From: Chrysoporthe austroafricana | Lineage: Eukaryota > Ascomycota > Sordariomycetes > Diaporthales > Cryphonectriaceae | Reading direction: 5' to 3' | Assembly (NCBI GenBank): GCA_001051155.2 | Contig: JYIP02000008.1 | Span: 1,426,001-1,490,000 of the forward strand | Length of the DNA: 64,000 bases | Part shown: in pieces, positions 11,727-22,903 of the stretch | Numbering within the stretch: position 1 is the first letter of the stretch | How the letters are laid out: every line of letters begins with the position of its first letter | The notes under the pieces: model-generated | Database searches by the model: none | What the model saw: only the letters and a program-made list of their open reading frames with translations | Told to the model about the DNA's origin: nothing | Position numbers and translations under genes: made by a program

Positions 11727-13056
11727 TCACCGTCTCGTCGGGAGAGACATCCTCGCCTTCTCCTTTTCGCGAATCTTGGCCCAAGCATACACAATACCAC
11801 TTACGAAGCCAAATAGAATAGCCGAAACACTACCAAAGGTGATGGGTGCATCGAAAAATACGAGGCCGCTGATAGCAATCGGGAGCTTGTTCAACGCACC
11901 CACCATCGAGTACGTGGTCGAGGAGGTGACGCGCTGACACCAAGTCGAGGCGTATGATATGAAGATGGCACCGGCGCCTGAGTATATCATGCCAACGATG
12001 AGGCTACGACGGGTGTCCTCTGGGAAGTTTCGGGTAAAATTCTCCGCAGACCAGTCTTCTAGAAAGAGAGAGCCTAGTACCAGCACCGGAATGCTGAGTA
12101 AGTTGCTGTAGTATGTGGCTAGAGTTCCTCATCAGCACACATTCATGACATTGGCCTCCTGACGGGCGTAACATACCATCCCAGTCTCTCGTCTGCAGCT
12201 TCTTCATCACTCTGCCTTTGCCCAGAACATACGCAGCTGCGCAAAAGACGTTTGCGAACATCCAAGCGTAGCCTGCATTAAGTGTCTTCAGAGCCGCATC
12301 AGTCTCGCTTGGGTGGCTATCCGCGCCGAGTGTGGCCTGGATGTCCGCCCAGGCCGCCACGACTGAGCTGAACACCATGAGACCGAATGAGAGCAGGACA
12401 AGAGGTGTGACGCGGCCGCCGGAGAGCAGGACTTCTCCATAGGCGATGACAATAATCGTCAGGTTCTTGAAGATGGTGAACACGGGCACCGAGAGGAATT
12501 GCAATGCCTTTCCGCCTGTGTAAATCTGGGCCACGAGAAGAACAGCAATTGGAAACCCTGCACGCAGTTAGCCACACTTGTTACCCTGTCTCGATCTCAC
12601 ATTCCTCGCTCCGCCGCAAGACGCCGGGCAGGACCCACACTGCTTTGCATTATCCAAGTTGAATTTCTCAAGACTAAGGAAGCCCAGCTGCTGGCAGATA
12701 AGAATCGCAATAATACAAACAATCGACTATGCGACGTTAGTCTCATGCATCACCTCACGGGCGATTTCGGGGTCGCAGCCTACTTGAATTGCTAAGTACA
12801 GGAACATAAGATTCCAGTCTGAGCCGGAAACCACGAACTTATTGACCACAGTCATTGAGATGGACGCCAAACAGTAACCCAGAATAGATGCGGTCGGATT
12901 GTTCGCGAGCGCCGACAGTGGGTGAATAGATTGAGCATTCTGTCGAACCGAAGGCGAATAAGGTGACTGCGGCTTCTGGTCGCTGTTTAGGTCATCCAGC
13001 TCATGGTCTGCCTCCGGCAAGGCGATGACATAGTCGTCGTTCTTCTTGTTCGGCAT
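11727..13056 (-). CDS. VRG4: Golgi GDP-mannose transporter
   Basis: Four exons on the minus strand, 13056-12784, 12726-12639, 12557-12177 and 12118-11727, give 377 residues, the usual size for the family. Around ten membrane helices are visible, beginning with ILGYCLASISMTVVNKFVV. The motif GALNK occurs in the fourth exon (SMVGALNKLPIAISG); in yeast Vrg4 this motif is needed for GDP-mannose recognition. KALQFLSVPVFTIFKNLTII is another family signature. The protein exchanges cytosolic GDP-mannose for luminal GMP in the Golgi and so feeds mannosylation of cell-wall proteins and glycolipids. The cytosolic N-terminus MPNKKNDDYVIALPE is typical. Intron 1 removes an in-frame TAG, which confirms the model. 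Confidence 0.93.
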
Positions 13057-13638
13057 GTTGCCGTTCCTTAATGACCTACGAAAGTTGATAACTCCGAAAA
13101 AAGGCCTGGTTCGAGTTGCGAGACTATCTTTCAATTCGCCTCATGCACACGAGGATTTCAAGTGCGTGGGGCGTCTCAAGATAGGTGGGCTCGTGGGATT
13201 AATGATCGGGGCAAGCGGGCGTTGAAAAGGGGCGATGAGGCGCGTCTCTGATACGTGTCGGAAGGAGGATGACAGGCGCCACAAAAAATTGCGTCTTACT
13301 CATAAGGCCGAGGTACAGCTGCGTGTGATACAACCCACCTTTCTGCGCACAGGCGAGCGACCCCTGAGACGCGGATCTGTATCCCTGAACATGCTTGATC
13401 GTCAAAAGTCCGGCCCGGTGCGTCGTTCCGCCCCGTGACTAGCCACGCAACTCTCGGTCCGCCGAGGGCGTGGGAACGCGGCTTCATTTCTTGTATGTCA
13501 TGCCGTCCTCGTTCAGGACGCTCCGCCGGTCAAAGTGGAATGCATTCGAACGTGTGAACTATTTTATTCCATTTCACCAGAGGCTCTGTGTAATGTACGT
13601 GTGCAATGAAGTGCCCGCCCATAATCCACACTCCGAGT
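13057..13638. other. Intergenic region upstream of the GDP-mannose transporter
   Basis: This contains the promoter of the minus-strand transporter and the end of the hydrolase relic. No other gene is supported. Confidence 0.5.
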
Positions 13639-14160
13639 CTAAAGCCGATCCTCTGCCCGGGGGCTCGCAAGCACGAGAGACGTGACCTTGTTCACGAAAG
13701 CCAGAACGTCCCAGGTCGTGGTCAACTGCAGAGCATGTCCTGTCTCGAGCTCCACGGTCTGCAATTTACGATCTGCGCTCTCAAGAGTCTCGGTCCACGC
13801 CATTTGATAGTTCAATGGCAGAGCCTTGCCATTCTATGTGAAGGTGATCGCAGCCGGAATCTCCCTCCAGGCGGCGTGCTCAGCAGATTGGTACGTCGCG
13901 TTCCCATTAGACGGAACCAGTGTCTCAACATAGGCGTCGACCTCCTCCGTATCTGGGTAGGAGGGATCCACGAACACTATCCTCACACCGCGGACATCGC
14001 CAACCACGCCCTCGTTGTCGGCGAACGAGAACACCACAGGCATCAGTTCAATGTGTCCGAATTTCGTGACACAGTCAATCACGCTCATTCCTTCGGAAAA
14101 TACATACGCCTTTCTGTATATCAAGAGTGAGATCTCGCCTTTAAGCTCTTTTCGGAACAC
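13639..14160 (-). pseudogene. Alpha/beta-hydrolase relic with internal stop
   Basis: Reading the minus strand from 14160, a frame runs to a TAG at 13836-13834 and continues in the same frame to 13639. Before the stop it reads EHAAWREIPAAITFT. After it come NGKALPLNYQMAWTETLES and then VELETGHALQLT, which looks like the C-terminal part of an AB_hydrolase_6 protein with the catalytic-histidine loop ETGH. The upstream part is out of frame with a neighbouring stretch (IDTAISMMAFHGFV), implying a frameshift, and no nucleophile elbow or start is left. The TAG could come from a CAG or similar codon by C-to-T change. The relic ends near the inverted-repeat insertion. An intron hiding the stop is possible, but the residues around it look coding. 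Confidence 0.5.
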
Positions 14161-14229
14161 GTCTTAGTGACGAAGCCGTGGAAGGCCATCATCGATATAG
14201 CCGTATCAATGACGCAGTCAGGGCCTTTC

Positions 14230-14417
14230 GTCTGCTGTTCTCGTTTAAACAAAAAAAAAAAAAAAAAAAACTCCCTTTGGCCCCCCTTACAACGGCGGCC
14301 AACCACCCCCCAGAGGAGGACACAAGGATAGCGGGGGGGATGCCTCCCCTGTTGTGTGGGAAGAAAAGAGGTTTTTTTTTTTTTTTTTTTTTTTTTGTTT
14401 AAACGAGAACAGCAGAC
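14230..14417. repeat. Perfect inverted repeat with poly(A)/poly(T) inner ends
   Basis: Left arm 14230-14250 and right arm 14397-14417 are exact reverse complements over 21 bases. Each includes the palindrome GTTTAAAC. The left arm is followed by 20 A (14251-14270) and the right arm is preceded by 25 T (14372-14396), so the pairing extends to about 41 bases. The inner 101 bases are C- and G-rich with no reading frame. No clear target-site duplication flanks the arms. The element could be a small foldback or MITE-like insertion, or a library or assembly chimera, since GTTTAAAC is also a cloning site. Confidence 0.85.
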
Positions 14418-15389
14418 TGATTTTCCAGATACAGTTGAATTCTCTAGTCCATGTAAAGAAGGCGGTCGGATGGTGCTGCAGCTTCTAATATATAACCTGG
14501 CACCCCTCGTCGCCCTATTTGATTCTCTTTCACTTGACTTTATACTTGTTTGTTGCCCATTCTACCCCCTCCCTATGAGTGTCCCAGGCATCTGCTAACA
14601 TGTCTCCAGACTTTGTCTGACATCACCTCGATCAAGACTGAGGGGATGTAGGTTGGAAAGCCTGCATTGCACATCATGGAGCTGACCAGTCTGGTTTGTC
14701 CTTCGGGGCTAACCTGGGCGCAATTTTTGCTCTCAGTAGGCTTGTGCGGCCATCTTTTTTTCATTTTGCTCGTCGCTTGATGTGGTGACATGATGAATAA
14801 ATCATTCCCTCTCATAGTCTCTCCCCGCTTGTCTGTAAAGTGTGTCTCTACTGGACATGGTACCTCTACTAGGCATCATGAGAATCACTGGTGGTTCATC
14901 TCGATGAGAGTGAAGGAGCAGCGTGGTCAGCAGGAGCATGAACACCTTGTCCAGGGTAATGACAGGTGATTTCGACCTAGCTATGCTACCTTGTTTCGTA
15001 CCCAATGTCCCAATGTGCCAATGTGCCAATGCAGGCACATAAGCTTCGGGGAGCGCGGCGATGGCGTCATACTTATTTAGGGCTGCCAACAGGCGCACGC
15101 GATATCATGGGAATGGATTGACAGTAGCGATATCAACATATAAAGAAGGTGGATAGGGCAAGTACTAAATGTCAATTAGAACCCAGCCGCGTGTTTTCTC
15201 AGCGTTCAATGATGGCATCATCGTCATACGGTGCCTAGCAGCAATTGGAGACGCGCCATGTACCATGGTAAGGCCTACGTAAACCCTCCCCCTCCTCCAC
15301 AGTTATCGACCAAACTGTAACGTCCCCCGCCTCTCCACCACCGACTGGTTTGCTAGAATCCTCAAATTTGTTCAGCATCACCAGAAAAC
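14418..15389. other. Intergenic region with an orphan promoter-like patch
   Basis: TATATAA at 14489-14495 is followed by CT-rich sequence and CTTTATACTTG, like a fungal core promoter and leader. The following ATGs open only very short frames. A run of short direct repeats with the core CAATGTGC lies at about 15001-15035. The last 100 bases are the leader of the Rossmann-fold gene. Confidence 0.45.
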
Positions 15390-16242
15390 ATGAGCAAGCA
15401 CGTCCTCATACTCGGCGGCCACGGCAAGGTCAGCCAGCTCCTCACACCTATCCTCCTCAAGAAATCATGGACCGTCACGAGCATCATCCGCACCGAGGAG
15501 CAAGTCCCCACCATCAAGAAACTGGGCGAGAGCCTGCAGGGAAAGCTTAACGTGCTCGTCCGTAGCATCGAGGAGGTCAAGTCCGAATCGCAGGCCAAGA
15601 GCATCCTAGACGAGGTCAAGCCCGACTACGTCGTGTGGAGCGCCGGCGCGGGAGGCCGGGGCGGAGCTGAGAGGGTCGGTATACTCTGTCCCTGTCCTAC
15701 ACTATCGCAGTCACTGACGATCCTTCGAACACCTGCAGACTTACGCCATCGACCGTGATGCCGCGATTCACTTCATTCGTGCCTCCGCCGCCTCCTCGTC
15801 CATCACCCGCTTTCTCATGGTCTCGTACCTCGCCTCGCGCCGTAACAAGCCAGGCTGGTGGGACGACGCCGCCTGGGCCAACGCCCTCGAGGTCAACAAC
15901 AAGATCCTGCCCGACTACTACAAGGCCAAGATCGCCGCCGACGAGGTCCTGTACCAGGAGTCTGTGAAGCGGGGCAGCGATTTCGTCGGCATCAACCTGC
16001 GCCCCGGGGCGCTGACAACCGAGCCCGCCGGAGGGGTCGAGCTGGGCAAGACGAAGACCAGCAGGGGGCCGAGCAGCAGGGAGGCCGTTGCTCAGGTTGC
16101 CGCGAGCTTACTCGAGGTTGAGTCCATCAAGAACTGCTGGGTGGATATGCTAGACGGCCAGGAGGAGGTGCGGACGGCGGTCGAGAGGATCGTTAGGGAG
16201 GGTGTGGACTGCTGCGAGGGCGAAGATATTTACAAGGCGTGA
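15390..16242 (+). CDS. NAD(P)-binding Rossmann-fold (atypical SDR) protein
   Basis: Two exons, 15390-15674 and 15739-16242, give 262 residues. The N-terminus HVLILGGHGKVSQLL is the glycine-rich dinucleotide-binding loop of the atypical short-chain dehydrogenase/NAD(P)H-binding (NmrA/YwnB-like) group. The strand ends DYVVWSAGAGG, then ITRFLMVSYLASRR, and a YYKAKIAADE segment sits where the catalytic YxxxK lies in this group. The intron begins GTCGGT, an unusual but legal donor, and ends CTGCAG; it joins in phase 0. The family includes redox sensors and reductases, and no substrate can be named. The protein is soluble and likely cytosolic. Confidence 0.85.
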
Positions 16243-16925
16243 CTTCCGGCACGAATGTAGCCATGATTACTGGCTGCTATCGGCTGCTATCTAGCCTAGA
16301 CTTGACGCCTGATGTCGTGGAGGCGGCCGACTTCTCCCTCAACACGATGCTGCATCCGCGTCACCAACGGCCCTGACGCGCCGCACCTCGTTATCGCCTC
16401 CTCGGTTGCATGCGTCTGTCTTGGTCCGCTCGCGTACATTGCGAGGTATTGTTGGTCTCACGTAGATTCATGAACCGGCCAGGAGGTGCAAATACTCTAA
16501 GAGTAGCGGCCAGTGGCAGTGTCATTGACTCAATATGCGTGTGTCAGCTACGCTGAGCACATTCTGCCATCGCCCCCACCTTGCAAATGAGACATGAGAA
16601 CTTCTCATTCCTCGAAGACTCTATTCCTAGGCTTTTTTTTCCCCCTCCAATTCTGGGGAAAGGAGGCGGGTATATGGACCAGCAAGCTGTTTTCCGTGTG
16701 GGCCTGATGCGAGCTATCAGACCAAAGACGCCATTAAAAGAAGGTTTACTCGTGCGCGCCTCCGTTGTCATATGAGCTGATCTTCAAGGACAGCATGGAA
16801 GGAGATTGAAGGAACTCTAAGGGTATCTTTCATTGTAAGTCAACGCTATGCTCCTCTATCCAGACCCGCTCTCCTCTATAGCTATTACTGGTGCACTGCT
16901 GTCTTAGAATTAGAAATTAAGGGCA
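16243..16925. other. Convergent intergenic spacer
   Basis: This lies between two convergent stop codons. It contains an 8-base T run and short C-rich patches near 16635. No gene or RNA was recognised. Confidence 0.5.
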
Positions 16926-18971
16926 CTAGTCACCACGACTTGACGATGGTTCGCCAGAATCCGCATTATGAGACGCCGAAGCCTCAGCAGCCGGTGATTC
17001 CTCATGCTTCTCGACGGCCTCACCGGCCCCCATCGTGGCTTGTTCCTCAGAACGCGGCGGTAAAGGCAGAGACCGCTCCGGCGCTTTGCCCTTGTCCACA
17101 GTGGGGGCAGCGGCTGCTTGAGAAGCCTCTGCCATCTCGGGGGCGGCTGCCGCCTGAGAAGGCTCACTCGCAGCCGGCTCAGGAGCAATTGCAGAAGACA
17201 TGACGGGAGCGCCTTCGCCCACCCCGCCGCTGGTCGGCGACTCCACATCCTTGGCAGCAGCCATCTTCTTGTTGCTACGGTGTCTCCAGACAAAAAAGAT
17301 CACGAGCCCCAGGGCAACACATGCAGCGGCGATACCAATGCTCATACCGATCAAGGCACCGAACGGTAATATCCCCGAGAGGTTTGCTGTGTCATCGGTG
17401 CTTCCATAGGTAGAGCCGCTCCCTGAATCGGCATAGCACTCTGAGTAGATGCAGACCAACGTCGACGAGGGGACCGTGGCACCATAGCTCGCGAACGGGA
17501 CGATGTTGCTAGTTCCGGTGGCGTCAAACTTGACCGGTGCCACGGCCACCTCATTGTTCACGAGGTCGAACACGCTATAGGTGCGCCGCAATAACGTGCT
17601 TCCTAGGGAATACTCGTACCCGGCATAGGTATAGTTCTGCACGCCGAAGAGGCACAAGTTGGTATCCGTGTCATTGGCCTCGCCGTAGAAGTAGGATTCA
17701 GCCAAGATCGCTGACAAGTTCACATCGCTCGTTGGGATGACGAGGTCGGACATGTATGCGGATATGATGGGACCCATTGTTCCTTGGCCGCCGAGCTGGA
17801 GGGTGAAGTTGGTCGTGGTGTCACCCGAAGCGGTGCACGAGATTACGGCCATCTCGAGCGCGGTGTGATAATAAGCCCCAGCCATGGACCAGATCTGCGT
17901 GGCGAGGTCGGTGGGAACGGTCGAAACGGTATCCGGCGGGCTGAAGACTGCTGTGAACAGGTAACTGTCGCCGCCGGTCTCTGATGTAAAAGAGCTGGAC
18001 GAACCAGATTCGTCGCTCGCATCGGATGTGATTGCAACCGATCCGTCGCTGGTACTTGTTGAGCCGTTGATGCCAACAACCTGAATAATCATCATGTAGT
18101 CCGAGTATTCCGATCCCAGGCGTGTCAGGTTTCCATCAAACTTGGTCGTATCGATGGCGCCGAAGAGCAGATTCCCCGAGCTAGCAGTATCGTCGTCCAC
18201 CCAGATCGAGTATGCGGTGCTGTTGATGAGGCCTTCTTCCTGAAGGCGGTTGGGCAGGTTATCGTACGAGCTGTCGTTGTAGCCGATGCCCAGAACTCCC
18301 ATGTATGTCGCCGTGAACTCGCCGCCAAAAGTATCGTTCACCAGTCCCATGGTCAAATTAGATACGCTCATCCCGCCGATGGTAAGGACGTCGCTCATGT
18401 AGTCGCCATATGCGTAGCCACCGTCATCGGTGTCTTGGCTGAAGGTCTCGTCGCTGCTGCCGTAATAACCATCATCGTCACTACTACTCGTGTCGAGTAG
18501 TTTGAAGCTAGTTGAGTTCCCCGGAGAGACTGTTCGGATGGTTAGCTCAGTTCACGATGAATAGGAGGAGCGCGCCGTGAGAAAGATCTTCTAGAGCGGA
18601 GACAGGTTGGGGCTTATCCACGTTAACGTACAAGTGCCCCATATGCAATTGTTGACGGTGACGGTGTCGTAGTCCCCATCATTATACTCATAGGTGGTGT
18701 AATTACAATACGACGAGCGTGAGTCGATGACCCAGGTGTCCTCCGAGGATGGTGAAAGCTGCAGGGAGACAGGTTGGCCAGGAGTGCCAACGGTCACATT
18801 GACGACATAAGACGAGTCCTGATATGAGAGACCCGAGCTGACCGAACGAATTCTCGAGCCAGCAGTGTTTCTGGTCCCACTGATCTTCTGCTTGTTGAAG
18901 GGGAATTGAACGGCAGCGTCCACGAACTGAAGAGATGCGCTAATAAGCGCCAAAAGAAAGGACGTCCTCAT
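16926..18971 (-). CDS. Membrane-anchored aspartyl-protease-like protein lacking both catalytic Asp
   Basis: Two exons on the minus strand, 18971-18632 and 18529-16926, give 647 residues. A signal peptide (MRTSFLLALISASLQFVDA) is followed by the pepsin-fold N-lobe SSYVVNVTVGTPGQPVSLQL. Where active fungal enzymes read LDTGSSDTW, this one reads LSPSSEDTW (residues 72-80). Where the second site should read LDSGTT, it reads FSPPDT (residues 309-314). Both catalytic aspartates are therefore serine. The rest of the fold is kept: GDYMSDVLTIGG, GVLGIGY, the NSTAYSIW segment, LLFGAIDTTKFDG, and LPTDLA-type spacing after site two. A membrane helix at about 501-528 (GALIGMSIGIAAACVALG) is followed by basic residues and a cytoplasmic tail of about 119 residues rich in Ala, Pro, Ser and Glu. 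Many NxS/T sites lie outside the membrane. The function is more likely binding or sensing than proteolysis. Confidence 0.85.
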
Positions 18972-20887
18972 GGCGAAGACTGAACTACTCCGGTAAAGAA
19001 GACAGATGAAGCAAAAGACGCTACAACATAACAATATCGCGAGATCCAAAGGTAGAAACTACCCAAAAACCAAAATAAAGTCCCGCCATCTTATGGATTG
19101 AACTGAATGGCGGCTCTAGTGCCTGGCGAAAAGGGGCCCATAGATTTTTTTCTCCTGGAGTGTCCTGCGGGATCGTGAACCTGGTCGCATCTGGTGTTGC
19201 TTACATGTCATGCGCCCTGGTCCATGCCTCTTACGGCCAGACGCCAAGACCTCAATTTTTAAGCTTGATGGTAATAGGCTCAGCTGCACCCTAGCGAGAT
19301 GATTCTGCCTGCGACTGTGCGGCGTAGGGCCCTTGACGCTATTTGAGGACCGAGCGATCGTGAGATAGCGTGTCCGAGACGCCGCTAGCAGAGGCAGCCG
19401 CCGCGGTACACGAGGTTCAGAGCCGGAGGACGTAGCCAGACTCGGTCGTTGTCCGGACGAGGCAGGCCAAACCCGGGAGCCACATACTGGCAGAATACAT
19501 ACATCATTAATTACGGACACAGTAGCGCTACGACCCAGCAAGGCAGCACTCGAGCGCGGCTGTTGTGCGATTTCGGCCTTTCTCTGGAGTAACGATTCTC
19601 ACCCTTAAAGGGTAATCCGCTAATATAAGATAATTAAGATGTTTCTGTAAAGTGTATCCAGTCAGGCAATCGGCGTTGCCTCTACTTGTTAGAAGCCATC
19701 TCGTCGCACCTCGAAACCAATCTACACGCGCTTTTCGGAAGGATTTGTTTTTCACCTGTGCGGATATCCATTCTGATCCTCCTTGCTAAGGTGTGGAGGA
19801 ACCGATGTTACAATGTTATAGTGGTAGACATCCGCGACGTGGGTTCTTCAGGCAGACGTAGGCATCGGTCCCACCCCACCTCTATTTTGACTCAATTAAA
19901 CAGGGTGAGTCAATCTGAATCTGCGAGGAGAGTCCATCAAGGGCTGGACCCAGGCAGCTAACTACTGCCAGTCTGTATTAATCATGGTTCAGAAGACTTG
20001 ACCTGTGCACGCCTCAGGGTACTACACTTACGAGCAACGGCAGTTTCATCCTACTTCAGCCCCATATACATCACCAAAGCCTCTATTTCGATTCCCGGGG
20101 TAGTCCTTGGCTTGCTTGGACTGCCCCCCTTCTTATGATAGCTTTGTTGGCCAGGGATTGTCATCCTGTAGTCCTACAGTCTTGTCAGGTTTCCATAAAA
20201 TGATATTTGATTCCTCAAGATTTCAGAAGCTCACCTCTTTTCCAATAGCTGACAGAACTCGACGTAGGTAGGCATGATTATTAGGATGGTCTTCGGAATT
20301 AGAATTTGGCAGCTCAGCCTGCAGTGGTTGCGCTGCGCTTGTTTTTGACGATGATGGGTAAGACATTGTTCAGACTTCGACTTGTTGTGGAAGAAATGTA
20401 GTCAGATGGAGCCAGATGAAGGATGGTGAGGTGCGAGTTTCGCCTGGTATAGGAGGACATTAGCTCGGCGAGGTCGATGATTTATTAAATATTAAAGAGA
20501 AAGGGGCCAATGGGTGTCTGGAAGATTTGGAGCGGACTAGACGATCCATCTCGGACATCTTCTATCAATTATCGGCCATTGTATTGGTCGTGATGTGCTT
20601 AAAATATTAGACCGTGATCAACAGTATTTGACAAGCACAGCGGGCTAGTAACGGACATGTTGTGGTCGGCACTCCAGGATTTAATCCTCGCGGAGTAAAT
20701 CAGCCAATCCGGCGACCGACTGGGAATTTGCGGCACCCAATCTTGTCCGGCACGGAGTAGTCTAGTCCGCTTACGCCGGTCAACAGCGTCTGGACGATAT
20801 CCTGTCCACGCCGTCGTTTTCTCCGTTTCAGTCGTCTTCGAAGACGCGTTCGGCAGACCGAAACCCTGTCCATTTTGATCCAAATCC
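18972..20887. other. Gene-free divergent region
   Basis: About 1.9 kb lies between the protease-like gene and the transcription-factor-like gene. Frames are short and no domain is seen. No Zn(II)2Cys6-encoding exon could be found upstream of the following gene. Confidence 0.5.
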
Positions 20888-22903
20888 GTGCTTGTGCCTG
20901 GCCATTCCAATATTACAAGCCCGCCCCCACACTGTCCCGGAAGTACCCTCGGCGGCAATGGCTCAGCTGAACGGGTCTTGAGGGTTCACACGTGGCCTTC
21001 CTTGTCGTGTGACTTCCACGGATCAGCAACGCAGGCTGTCCTGAACGAGAACACCACGGCGGATGAAGGAGCTCATAAAGAACAAGTCACCGCAACGGAG
21101 GAGATTTTGTCTCAATTACAGCATATCGTGCGAATCCAAAAGCTCGTCGAAGATGGCCTCTCGTTCAGAAAGATCGCGGTCGTCCCGGTCCCCGTTGTCC
21201 GGCGGCTCATAGCCTCCCTCAAGAGTAGCCTTGTGACGCGAGTACACGGTAATAGAGAGACTACCGAAAGCTCTCGCGATTTTTCGCAGCTCGCCAAGGA
21301 TGTGATAAATGCTTCATCGTCCGCAGTCAACATCAGCCCAACCCTCGATGCAGAGGCATTCTGTGCACTCTTCTGCGGGGCAAATCTTCGGGTGGAATCG
21401 CTAGGTCTTATATACGCGATCGCAGCGCGCTCGCACTTTGACTATATTGCCGCCTTGCTTGTTGAGAGAGACGACGCCGAATTCGCACATCAATTGTTCC
21501 GGTGTGCGAATCTCAGCCTTCGGCTTGCCCGCGAGCTCTCCCCCCAGGTCAATGATGTGATTATGTGGCTGGCTTATGAGACTATGCAAGGCAGTACAAG
21601 TCTCGAACGCAGCGCAAGTATGTGTCTCCGATATCTGTTTCACTCTTTCAGACCCATGCTTACTAGTTCTCCAGGTCTGAGCGTCTGGCGAAAACTCGGC
21701 GATATAGTCACTGATATGTACGCTCTTGGCCTGCACCGTGAGGCAACGCATTCAGATGAAGCAACACCGTTCTTTCTGTCCCAGTACAGAAGGAGGTTCT
21801 TTGCAATTGTGTTTAACATCGATAAAGCGTGGTCGGCGATTTTCAACCAGCCGCCTCGGGTACCAAATCGATATACGGACGTAAGGCCGCCTTTGGATAT
21901 ATCAGATGACGAGCTTTTCACACTCAAGCCAAAGGACTTGCGACAGCTGCTAAGTAAATTGACGCCAGACGGATGGAACAGAGACGGCAGATATATGACC
22001 ACAACCTGGGCACGACTACGCTATGTTCTTAGTGAGCTCCGCGGACAATTCGTTGAGTTCCAATTTCGCTTGACGCAGCCGGTTGAGGAAAGTGAGCTGA
22101 GGTATTTTTTACTTGTCTGTAGAAAAAAAAAATGGAATGGACAGAAAGAGGAGACAATAATGGGAAAATCGCATCTAATTACGCCTTAGAAATCTCTCGG
22201 CCCGGTGTCATCAAGCCTGGAATTCCCTTCCCGAACACCTACGGTACGGCCAAGATCCAAGCACGATATCATCGAACTTGCCGAACACGGTCCGCCAGAT
22301 GCTAACAAGAGCGCACCTGTCTTTCGTGCAAGTCGACTTTCACATATTTAGATTGATCGGCAAAGACAGCACCGCGCCCCCTTCACCTGAGTTGCTCGAG
22401 ATTTCTATGAAGATGCTCGAGGGCGTCATGATGTGTGTCATGGACCGCAGCAGGACGCCTTTTCTTTGCGATCTGCCCGAGTATGTATGTATGCCCTTCG
22501 AGCACATTGATCCGCAACCGATATGGCTGACCAAATCCTATCTAGATTCTGTTCTACGCGCTGCCCTGTGCCGTGGTCCTGTGAGTCACGACTGTCCTCC
22601 CCTTGAAAGTCACCACTGAAGAGAAGGCGTATTCTACGGATATTTCGTCTCCGGAAAACCGGATAGTACTTTTTTGTGACCTTGACAAGAGGATTGCTTA
22701 CTGTCGGCCGTTATAGAATCACAGCCTTGCAAGACGCCATCCGAGATCCGGCACGGAGCCTCCCGTCCTCCATAAGCAAAGCTTCCCTGTTTCGCAACCT
22801 CTCCTTGTTAGTGTCTCACCTGGAGAGCCTCGCCGGCCCCGAGCAACCGAACTACGAATTCTGCATACAAACGGCCAAGAGCATCTCCAGGAAGCTCGAT
22901 TAG
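20888..22903 (+). CDS. Fungal-specific transcription-factor-like gene, 5' end unresolved
   Basis: Exons ending 22101, then 22190-22484, 22546-22580 and 22717-22903, join in phase and give a regulatory-domain protein. Within the first exon are TLDAEAFCALFCGANLRVE, EDLG-type helices and MCLRYLFHSFRPML, then YRRRFFAIVFNIDKAWSAIF and NQPPRVPNRY, the signature of the Fungal_trans (PF04082) middle homology region. Exon 2 restores CHQAWNSLPEHLRYG. The open frame starts after a stop at 20876-20878 but has no in-frame ATG before the regulatory region, and no upstream exon with a zinc cluster was found. So 20888 marks the frame edge, not a proven start. The frame closes with TAG at 22901-22903, yet the same frame continues open to 23143 with a plausible acidic tail ending DFETWAMNWGFELG. 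This is either a decaying gene or one with a missed 5' exon. Confidence 0.6.

Noticed and set aside
19116..19541. 141-codon minus-strand frame upstream of the protease-like gene
   Set aside because: It has no ATG at its edge, basic low-information composition and no homology recognised.
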